From the NCBI RefSeq assembly GCF_041260155.1, contig NW_027248277.1, forward strand, positions 4,882,410 to 4,946,409: DNA of 64,000 nt, given 5' to 3'. The stretch comes from Ptychodera flava. Taxonomy: Eukaryota; Hemichordata; Enteropneusta; Ptychoderidae. Below, in pieces: positions 13,401-25,746 of this stretch. Each line of letters opens with the position of its first letter. Within the stretch, counting starts at the first letter, position 1. The notes under the pieces are model-generated. The model did not search any database, was not told where the DNA came from, and worked only from the letters and a program-made list of their open reading frames with translations. The translations under genes were made by a program, and so were the position numbers.

Positions 13401-16400
13401 GTCATGGAACCAGTAACAGCCGAGTTGTTTCGATACTTGCTAAAATCATATTGATGGGGAGTTTGAAATTATCCGAACAGACTGAGTGAGTCGGTCTTTT
13501 TCATTTCAATATATATGCTCCAAATCACGAGAATGGATAAGTTTTTTATTATAGGAATCATTAGTATGAATAGTTGAGTATTGACTTTAGCGATAGTATT
13601 CTGATTGGCGGGAATTCAATGCAGCATTTGACGAACATCTTGACAGGAAAGGTGGGAACTATCAAATAAAAGAAAAGGTGTAAAAACTGTAGATGATATG
13701 ATAAACAGATTTAGTATCAGTGATATTTGGAGCATTAAGAATCCCAACAAATTGCGTTTTACTTGGGGGGGGGGGGGGGAGACCCTTGATCCAGAGCAGA
13801 ATTGACTATTGGTTGCCATTGTATCCGATTCACTGGACGACTTCGTTTCACATATTTATATTGATGCGTCCATCAAGTGTGACCACTCTGCCGTTCATCT
13901 AAGTTTAAATGTGATGAAAGAGGCAGGGGATATTGGAAAATTAACTCTTTACTATTGGAAGGGGAAGATGTCATCGAAGGCTTGCAGTATGAAAAATATA
14001 TTTGGGACAAAATTTCACCGACGTTCTTGATCCAAGGCTTAAATAGTATAAAGTCAGGGATTTTAATATTAAATAGAGCAAAAACGGGCTAAGTGTCAAA
14101 GAGACAAGGAAAAAAGCTTGAGCAACAAAAAAGGACCTCGAAATTTAGAAAGTGAAATAAAGAAAACAAGGAAAGACATTTGTGAAGTTAAGAGAGCTTT
14201 AGATTATATTTAAAAAGTCAAAACACAAGGTATTATTATACACCTGCGTCTTTAACCTATGGAATTTCGTCGTACAATAAGTTTCGGTATCAGAACTTTA
14301 GGTGTTATTGACGCTATTTGACCTTTGACCTTAAACACCTTTACGTCAAAACGAAGAAATAGAAGAGAATATTTTACATTTTTACAAAAATATATACTTC
14401 TTAGCATTCAGTACTATCCAAATCAAATCTTGGTCAGTCCAAAACCTATGAATTTGAGTGAAATTATGCTGCTGACGTACAATTCCACCATGTGCACTGC
14501 GCAGCGCGTGTTGAAATTTCGTTCCGCGCGCTCAGTATAGTGCGCGACGAGCATCCGAAAGACGCCTTAATGTCGACATTTTTCTTGTAAAGTTGGACTA
14601 AAAAGGTGTATAATAATAAGGTTATTCCCAATATACCCAAAATACCGTACATCTACGCTTCGGTATTGTCCTCGACGCGACGCGTCTCGGACAATACCTC
14701 AGCTGCATTATGTACTTGGACTTAAATCCCAGTATTTTGGGAATAACGTTATATTATTCAAAGTGCCAGACAATGGCATGATCTTGGTGAAAGAAGCAAT
14801 GCTTATTTTTTGAAGCTTGAAAAGAGAAATCATTACAAAAAGCACATTCGTAAATTTCAAACATCTATTGGTACTGTTACTACAGATTTAAATTAAAATG
14901 TTAAATACACAGAAAGAGTTTTATCGAAATTTATACCAGACTATACATTGTTTTCCTGAAGAAAAAGCAGAAGAGTTCACTGGCTATTTTCATAGGCCTA
15001 TAGGCCTACTGGTCAGCATTACAGAAAAATATTTGTGAAGGTTATTGAGTTTCAGAGAGTGCTACCAAGCTTCGAAAAACATGTCTAGTAATAAAAGCCT
15101 TGGGAATGGAGTTTCTGGCCCTTGTTTGGTAATTTAACTGTAGAGAGTTTCAAATAAATGTACATGGAGAGTTGTCAGTGTCAGTTTCCAAGAGACAAGC
15201 AATCATTACTTTGATTGATAAAACAGGAAAAGACAGTCTGCAGCTGGTCGGAAAAACTGGAAACCTATTTCTCTTTTAAATGTTGATTGTTGACACGGCC
15301 CTTTCAATTCGAATTTCAATGTTTTACAGGAAATAATTCACCAAATCAAGCTGGTTATGTAAAAGGTCGCTACATCAGCGACGCTGTTTGCAAGATTTTA
15401 AACTCAATGCACTTTACAAGAGAAAATGATGATATTCTGGTATCTACTTTGCATTGATTTTGCCGATACATTTGACTCTTTCGAGTGGTCTTTCCTTAAT
15501 TTTGCTTTGAAGATATTTAATTTTGGTGAATCTTTTATTCAATGGGTCAAAGTTTTATACTGCATTATTATTTCTGGTAATTACTATGTTGTCACGTCTG
15601 ATACTTTTAAGTTAGCAGAGGTTCAAGACAAGGTGATCCTCTTTCACTTTATTTGTTTTTAGTTGATGTAGAAAATTAGTCCATCGCCATTCGTCACAAC
15701 ATAACAATTAAGGGGACTCAAATCGGACAAAATTGCACAGTATGGAGATGACACCACTGGAATGTTATCAGATGTGAAATATGCCAAAGAATTTATCATA
15801 TTGGTTGACTCATTCGGCAACATCCCCGGCCATAAGATGAACAAGGAAAAGAGTGATGCACTATGGTTATTTAGAGAAATTGTATATACACACATTAATC
15901 GACTCGATGTACCGCATCATCTAACAAAGGTAGAAATGATGTGTGAATTTGCCTTCACTTTCATGCATATAAAATCATCGGGCTAAAAAATGCTGAGGAT
16001 GTAAACTGTCGGCTCTACCACGTACGGCAAGTGATGATGACGACCACGAGGTAGCCTCGTCCAAGGGTAACTGTGGAGGCATAACCTCTCTCCCTGCTAT
16101 TTAAATTACAGTAAAACAAGTTGGGAGAAATATTGCCTACAAAAATAGTACAACTGTAAAGTATAGGAGTAGCTGGCATACTCTGGTAATGTTCTTGAAT
16201 CAGAGATTGAGAATGTCTTTTTTATGTAAGTAGGCGTACCATCCTTGTTCTTTGTCCTTTTTCACCTTTTTCTCTTGATGTAAATAATATATGTATGTAT
16301 ATATAATGTTGACGACCACATATTATATATGTATAGGCCTATCTCAATCTAGTATTGAATACAATACGAACACCACCATGGACACGATGGAACAAAATTA

Positions 16401-19400
16401 GACGTCCTAACTTCCAGAATGAAAGAACAAACTTCCCGTGGGACAACATAGAAATATGTACAATATGCCATTAGGCCTATACCACGCAATTTGTCCACTG
16501 AACCTTAACTTTAGGCGACTGATAAAGAAAGTCTGCTTTTCGAAATATAACGTTAAAAGGTAGCTGTGTCGTACGCAGTCTCTCCACTCTGTAGTGCAGA
16601 CTGCGCTGACATTCCTAATACAGCTTTGTCTCGCCTAGCCCTGCGTACAGGTCTGTGTGTTCCCGGCGTTATACGGCCTCCTGTGGTGGAGGCCGTATAA
16701 CTCCGGGAACACAGACCTGTACGCAGGGCTATGTCTCGCGGTACCAATTTAGTTCTGTACACAAGACAGTGAAACAAAAAATACACACTACTGAATTAAA
16801 AGCAAACAACCAATAGGCCTATATGAACGATGTGTGGAGTTGCTCTCCACGCACACGATGCCAATTTGCAACGGTATTCTCCAAATGACCGTTCAATGTT
16901 TGTTGCAAAATGTTTGCTCCAGTACTTCCGTGTTATTTTCAAAACAAAATGAAGAGTGCAGAGTCAAACAGAATGACGCAGCTCAAAGAAAACAACGCAA
17001 TTACAAACTGAAGAGCGCAGATCAAAACAGATCGACGCAGCTCAAACAGAACGACGCAATAGGCCAAACCCGGAATTCGAATCGACCACGGTTACAAACA
17101 AAGCCATGTGCGAAAACGCGCTTAGACGTACGTGTATTTCCATCAGTGCGGACGCACATAGGCGATTTTTCCGTTGTTGCTAGGCGTGTCTATTCAGATT
17201 CTGTCGTCGTTAAGGCGAGACGACGGGCGCCACCGAGTAGAAGCTGACTGACAGGGCGACACATCAGGTAAGCTGAGCTCTCCAAATTTCATTAAATTTT
17301 GACCGTTAAATTAGATAAATATGTTTTAAGTGCATTGGCTCTAGTAGATTGATGGTCCGACAGTTGTTTGATGGCTTTTCCCCAGAAATTTGACATTTTT
17401 TTCGGAAATACGGCATAAACTTTCAATGTCCATTGTGGATGGGTTATGACATATCTGGCAGAAACTTGCGAAATTAATACCGTCGTTTGAGAAGTTAACA
17501 TTTTCGTCTCATGGGTTTAATTTCTAAAGTTGTAGTAAATTTATTATCCTTACTCATCATTAATGTGCTGAAGCAAAATCGGACTTGGGGAAGATCAGAT
17601 GGCATTCTGAGAGCGATTTATTTTCAGCTAGGTACGAACTGGAAGTGAAAACAAAGCAACCAAGGAGGCCGTACAACATGTCTGGTAATCGATTGCAACT
17701 AAAATAATATTGCAGGGTTTAACGGAACTGTTATTTTGCAGAACATCTCTTTGGGATAAGCGGAAAATCTTCCTCCGTATCTGACAGTTTCATTAGTTTC
17801 CATTGCAACATTCTGTATAGAGAAATAACATTCCTTCCCTTTCATCAAAAAATATTTTTACACAGATCTGATGGCCCTGTTTGATATGCTAAAAGCTGCA
17901 TTCTAAAATATAAAAGCATCTATTTATGTGTAGGATAAAAACTACTTGTGTCAATAATATGTACATGCATAAAACTCGTAAGGCTGCGTTCACAAAAAAA
18001 CGGTTAGGGGGGCTGGAGGAATTCGGGGGGATTCGAAAATTTTGGGGTAGTAGAGGGGGGACTTGAAAATTTTGCTCTACCTGTAGGGGGGACTTGAAAA
18101 TTTTTTGGTTCCCTTTTATGTTTTACATTTTCCAATTCAAAGTTTTTGTAGGTAATTCAATGAAAAATGAATACCATTTTTATGTCATCGAATTGTTGTA
18201 ATGTTGGTAATAATTTAACAAAATCTAGACCCATTTTTGTTATATTTCATGACTTTTATCTCGAAAATATCTAAACATGTGCGATTTGTTGTAAAAAGCC
18301 AAATGAGCCTAGTTATACAGGGCAGAAGCTGCAAATGTTGATGATTTTTGCGATATTTCTATGCAATATATCAACTACAGTTTCTTGCTGTCTCCCTACA
18401 GCATGCTCAAACACACAATATTCAGTTTGTCGACAAAGCCTGTATATAAAAATATGTATTTGGTGACAATTTAATTACAGTTCAGACTGACAGTCAGTGA
18501 TACAAATGCATGGTACACATACACAGGCTGTGATAGCAAGCTGAATACTGGACAGTTCAAGATGCCATAGGGTGTAGAACAAGAACTCAGTTGTATAAAG
18601 AACAAAAATATTGTCAAAATTATCAAAGTATCACTATCAGATTCTGCTCTGCTACTGTAGTGTCAATGTTACTGCATACCTGAGCAGTGCAGAGATAGCT
18701 CTTGACGCTGATGTACACGGTAGTTGAAGAAGAGTTTCGGTCAAATGACGATCATGACAGTGAAACATAAAGGCCAGAGAGCAACATATGGAAGACCAGG
18801 AGACTTGAAAAGTTATCGTGAATTTTCGAATTGTGGCATATGAGAATAATCAAACATTAAAGAAAACAGATGGGTCACCATGCTTGATTTTCTATATTTT
18901 CACATTCTTGTCATAAAATAATACAAAAGTAAAACTTGAACAGTGAGGACTTAATGAAAGAAAATGTGACTAAATGGAATTATTTATTTTTTTAGCCAAA
19001 TTTGCCATTATTACACCCAAATTTCAGAGATTAAAACATTTGTTGATGGAATTTTTTAGCCAACAGTATTGTTAATTTTAAGTAGCACTTAATTCATATA
19101 TGTATTGTACTTTTGAAACAAATTTCTGGTAGGTGACTGTGCTCAGTTTTTGACAATATGGCAATGAGCCAGAATTCATAATTTGCCTACTCTCTCATGA
19201 TCGTCATTTTGTGTGCTCTTCGGCAGCAACAATTGACCTTGCCAGAGTTGGATGATAAATTCAAAAAGTTCACTGATGCCTTTAAGATGAATCAATTTAA
19301 GAACTTGTCTCAGAAATATGACTTTATAAAGTGCTAATAGTAGGTAGTGTTGAACACCTGTGAGCGGAACGCCGCAATACGTGATTTTTTTCTGCATACA

Positions 19401-22400
19401 CATCCTTTACAAATATGTGGGATTGTGATAGTTGGGGGAACTTGAAAAATTTTGATCATATAGAGGGGGCATTTGAAAATTATTTAGGGTGTTGAGGGGG
19501 GATCTGAAAAAAATAAGATTATTATCGTGATTCCTCCAGCTCCTCCCCCCCCCAATCGTTATTTGTGAACGCAGCCTAAGTCTCAAGCTACCAGAGTAAA
19601 TGACTAGGTGTTGGAACAGCTGATGATGTGAGAGCTCTATGTGATCTATGCAGTGACAGTTACACATGTATCTAATGACTAAATATCGGTAGGTTAGTAG
19701 ACCTGACTGTGTTGTGCTCAGGGATATTAGCTGAGAAAAGTCTAATACACCCGGTAGGATAACCACTGAGTAGGCAGATGACCTGACTGTGTTGTGTTCA
19801 GCGATAGTAACTGAGAAAAATCTAGTACACACGGCAGGATAACCACTAAGTAGGCAGATGACCTGACTGTATTGTGCTCAGGGATATTAAAGGTATACTG
19901 TCACCTGTTCCAATGTTGCCAAAGTTACCATGGAAAGAGAAAATCTAACCAATCACAGATTTTAAGCGGGTGGCCGCTTTTTAAAACAGCGCCCCACACG
20001 GGCATTTTGAATACCAAGGAACGCCCCTTTGAACATATATGGGCATATTTAGATTACGGGTGACCGTAAACCTTTAACTGAGAAAAGTCTAGTACACCAG
20101 GCAGGATAACCACTTAGTAGGCAGATGATCTGGCAGTCTGACAGTATAGTGTATACAGAAATCTTGGCCTTGAATACAGGAATACTGCTAGGTAGGATGA
20201 GAAGTGACTTAAACAGATGCAGGGATGTTGTATATTATTGATACACAATGGAAAGAGAAAGTAGAGTAGTAGATAACGAACAATATCATTATATTAGGAA
20301 ATCACTAAATAGCAGGGAGAACTAACAAGTACCTATGAAGTGAATAGGGTATTTAGGGGAAGGTATGCTCATTTACATAATCATATTACATGTATAGCAA
20401 GAAAATAATTGATTCAGTTGATACTAATGTAATTTACCACGTTAATATGCATTTACATTAAGAAGACCCAAGGTGTATTTTTTTTTGGATACGTACCTAA
20501 AATGTTATTTATACTTCCCATTAAAAGTATTGTCATAACATTTGTTTTCTACTTGCAGATCACGGCACATCTATACAGTGAAAGAACTGACACAGCAAGT
20601 GCAAGAAGAATGTTTTGCTTTTTTAATTTAATTTTGCAATAAAATGTTAACCTTAACAATATTCCTGACTGTCCTGCAATTTTATTTAGTTGTGGCAATA
20701 TGGAAGCTTGGAATAAGTGTTGTATGTGTTTCAAAAAATGTCTGGGTGTAGTACCCTTAGATAAATTACAAAATGCATGACACAGAAATATTTTATTCTA
20801 TCTGAAATGAATACCAAGATGACTAAACCAAAGTCTCAGCAGTCCTGCAATCATTTTTGAAGGCAATATATGTCTGGATGTGTGCTTAGACATAAAAGCA
20901 AATAATACCTGAAATATACAGTAAAGCCCCATTAGCTGTATCTTTTCTACACATGCACTTTGCAATGCTCACCAAAATATATTATCTGATTTTCAAAGAT
21001 AGCTTTTGCATTCCCTGTCATTACTTGAATCCATATTTGGAAGCCAAAATTATTGTATGGTTACAAATCTAAATTGTACATTCTTCACCAAATTTAAAAA
21101 CTTTTTTATCACATTTTGGGAAGAACTTTGGCTTTAGTTACTTTTGATTGTAAATCATTAAAAATAATCCTAAAATACAGCTAATGTGCCTTAAAACAAA
21201 ACACATTTTTCCTAAAAAAAGTATGTAGGTTGTTTTACAATGATCAGACGTAGGCTTACTTTGTTAAAAGAAAGGAAAAAATCATTTATAACAAGTTACA
21301 AAATGGATACGAAGCATCATTTCTGAACTAAAAGGCAATGATGATGAAAAATGAAATTATAAAAAAACGATAGAGATGGCAAAGATTATCGGTAGAGGGC
21401 GGCTTTATTTACTTGCTAGGTCATGGTCGATGATGTTTTGGGCACATTTTAAGTTAACATTTCCGTCTCACGGCTTTAATACAAAAACCGAATACGTAGT
21501 CTCAAAGCTTAGTATCTGCGCTATCGATCACTGGCCAAATCTAACTTGGGGACGACAAGGTGACGGAGTAAAACGCTAAAATTTAGGGCGGTGTGAGTAA
21601 TTTTGAGGGTAGGAACGCACGCGACGACTTTGTTTTTCACCATATTTTTTCACAAAATGGACAATTTTGTGTCGAAAGTCTGTACCGCCCTAAAGGTTAC
21701 GTAGACATCTTTCATAGTATTCAGTTTTTACGGCACACGGAACACAGGTAGACAGACCCTAAGCGAAAAATATCCATGGTTTCAATTGCAGAATGCGGCG
21801 ATATAAATTTGAATTTTTTCGTTCCATACCCCCCACGTAGAGAAGTTCGATTTGGTGCGTTCCGATTATGTGCGTCGCCACTGCATGCGCGTTAGTACAC
21901 ATGTGCGCTTGTTTGTACCGGCATCACGTGATTATTTGGGCGTACTGAGTCCGTAGAACGCATAGTCCTTTTTATTCCGGAGTAGAACCATTGCAAACTG
22001 GAGAGCGCAGGTCGAAACAGAACGACGCAGCTCAAACAGAACGACGCAATTACAAACTGAAGAGCGCAGGTGAAAACAGAACGACGCAGCTCAAACAGAA
22101 CGACGCAGCTCTAACAGAACGACGCAATTACAAACTTAAGAGCGAAGGTCAAAACAGAACGACGCAGCTCTAACAGAACGACGTAATTACAAACTGAAGA
22201 GTGCAGATCAAAACAGAACGACGCAGCTCAAACAGAACGACGCAATTACAAACTGAAGAGGGTTTGTGTCGTTTTCGGCCACGGGCAGCTCATGCGTACT
22301 ACGATGCCATGTCATACCGGACAATGGAAGTATTTTGCATACGGGTAGTTCAAAGGTCACTGCTCGACAGTCTAAAAGCCTGTTCCGACTTCAAAAGTCA

Positions 22401-25400
22401 GAAAAACTACCTCATCAGATCACTTGAACTTTTATGAATGCAGAACTTTCAGTCATCATCTAATTGACACAATTGACTGATATTAAATGGATATCACTTT
22501 TATGTTAAAAGGGAATATAGCGATGCATTTGGATGATATTTTTAGCATTTTGTAATGTCAAACAAAGTCATTTTCTTTATTTTTCTCTCGTAAGTAAGAA
22601 GAAATATAAATTACAAGACCTGCCCACAACATGCATTGCAATATGCAATCTAGTATAGTAGTTGACAGTCGGTGAAGTCCTATACGTCTGCATTTAAATT
22701 CATTTGTCGATAATAACATTGCAGATTACACACACAGTCTAAGCTGATCACTATATTATTTCTTCAAATACTTAAAATATATTTTATAGATACAGTTAAA
22801 GTTTCTGGCGTAATGCTGGGGAAACAATCATGTCATAGGCTAAAGATTTTATTGCTGTACCTACCTGAAAAACATCAAAACAAAGTTGAAAGCGACGAAA
22901 CTTTTAATGATGGTTGCCACGGTAACAAGCCATCGTTTCCTGGTTTCGAATTCATTTTCAACAGCGAGTCTGATGTCCTCGGCTGTTCTGATGTCGACTT
23001 TTTCTTTTCTTTGCATAACCTAGTGAAAATATGATACCACCGTTTTGAGAGCAATTGTCAAGTATATTGAAAAGAATCTGTGAGACAGTGAGAGGTTACA
23101 ATGATTGACCTTTGACCCAAAATTCGGACGACCGGGCACCTTAAACTCATCAACCCTTTTTAACTGTATGTAGGTCGGTCACTCTATGGAAATCGAATAA
23201 CGAACCGGTAAGACACTCTATCTGTAGACTGGTCATAGTTGTCGACATTCATTCCACATCGAAGTCGGCGAAATACTTCTTCTATTTATAATTCGAGGTT
23301 TACGCTTTGTCTGTAACTTCCAAAACGACTTGATGAAGTTTGAAAACGTTACCTGCCATCCCATTTCAACTTGAAAATTTTTGTCAAATTCCTCCACGGC
23401 TTGATCCGATTCCTTGTAAGTGTCACCAAACCCAGGGTTGACAGCCTCGTCTGTGTCACAGAGGGAGTCAAAACCTGAGAGAGAGACAGAGAGACAGAGA
23501 GGGGGGGTTCAACTGACAGATTCAACTGTACATTGAAATGAAAACTTGTGAATCCCATAAACCACAAAATGTTTACATCATCCCCGAAATGTACCGTTAA
23601 TTTTAGCTTTATTAAACTGCCCTAACTTGATAATCTACAATTAACAAGGATGTAGTGCCTGATACAATTCTCACCTTGTACAATCTTGCAAAGGACCGTT
23701 AATTTCATTGGTGCACACAGTAGATCTTTGACGCCAGGTACTTTGATTGCTTTGTGACATTTCTTTTCAGCTTCTTTAAATTTCTCCTTGCAATGGACCA
23801 CACCAGCGTTGAAAACGTCTGTACAAAAGCAAAACGAAGGGAAATTACGAATACTCCAAAAAGAGCCACATTTTAAAATTATCTCTCGGCCTCCTAGCTT
23901 TGTAAACTAAGGGGTGGCTTTTAGGTCGAATTTACTTCCATATTTCTCAAAATAAGACTTTCTTTTTGTTGAAAATTACCGGATAAGGAGTGATTTGAAA
24001 TGTTGTGGAATAAGTATGGGCACCTAGCCCAGTAGGTGCCACCTCTGGGGCTGGAATGTCACTGTGTAAAATTTTTGTAAAGAGCACAATGTTCTCAAAT
24101 TACACGCTAGTAAGGAAGAATTCGCCTCTGGGACAGATATCTGAAAAATAACTGAATGCATGTGATGTCATGAATGTATGTTGGTAGGTTTCACAAATGT
24201 GACACTAGATTTAAATTTGTAACGCAAGAATTTGAGCCACACCGCTCCAAACGTATGTGATCAGCATAAAATTCACATGAACTTCCTGGGGATCACATTA
24301 ATATGTCAAAATATCAGCTGGTTTTTTCAGCTGATTTTCCACGGCTGCAAACTTCTGGTGAATATATCTTTGTTAACAAAACAACCAACTGGATTTTTAG
24401 ATTATATCTGAAAAATCAGCTGCATATCTTGTTTACAGACAAAAAATTAGCTTATCTTTAGAAACTATTAGAAAACTCCATTCAGCTGAAAATTTCAGCC
24501 GATTTTCAAAAATTCAGCTTATTTTTTTACTGACCAGTGTGTTCTTCTGAAAAATCAACTGAATTTTGTTATGAATATGAATTCTAAAAGGGCTCCTTTT
24601 TAAGATATGAAATATCTTAACTGGAAAGTTATGGCACAATCATATTCAGTATTATAGTAACATTGATATCAGAAAATTTGAAATTAAAAGTTACTTCCGA
24701 CATTTGTTCGGAGATTCCGAAATTAGTTCGGATTGCTTTTTACGTAGTTCACTTTCGAGGTGCATAGTACTATCTTAAATCACTCCACGTCATTACATGC
24801 GTAAAACATTGTGTTGAATATTATAAAGTGATTAACCTTTGCATCTGTAATCCAGTTTTTCTCTGTAATTGTCTTCAGGATCCTCTTTTTTCTTGGTCTC
24901 TCTTTGCATGCCTTCATCGTCTTTCTCAACTTCCTCTTCTATTTTCACAAATTCTTCTTTCAGTTTTCCTGATATCTCCTGCATGTCTTTACTCTGAGAC
25001 TGTGCAATATCAAACCAAAGCAAATCTGATGGCATTTCTAAACAAAATTCTAAAACAATATCTTCGATCGAATTCAACACAAGACCAAACCACTGAAACC
25101 ACATCTTGTTACAGCATTGCCATTCACTAACAACTCGTCAAGTGTCCAAATTGTACAACCGGCTTCTAATGTATATTGCATGGATAACCCTTAGATAACA
25201 CCTTACAAAAACTTCCACATTATTTTTTGCCAAAATACTATACGGTTTGCAAAAGGGCTTTGTAAGATCAGCTTATGGGTCAAAGTTCAAGGGTGAGTTT
25301 GTTACCTGTATATCTTTGAGGACATCTGAAAAGGGTTGATGCATTAGTTCGTAGAGTAATTTACTGTTGTTGTAGGTCAGTGATGCAGTACAGCTGATGG

Positions 25401-25714
25401 ACCGTGAAAGCTCCCTGGCGTTGGTGAAGATGTTTGTAACTGGACCTTACATAAACAAAGTGAATACTTTGATGATACAGTTCATCTCACTATGGAAACC
25501 AAAGGACATCAATGATAACAATAATGATGATGATGATGATGATGATGATGGTGTTGATGATGATGATGATGTTGAGGATTGATGATGATGATGATGATGA
25601 TGATGGAGGAGGAATTGTTGATCACGTACGGTCATAAAAAGTGTATGAATGTGGTTATTGTTTGAACGGCGAAGAAAATTACTGCCACGGCGACGATGTT
25701 GTTGCTGCTGCTAC

Positions 25715-25746
<32 letters not shown>

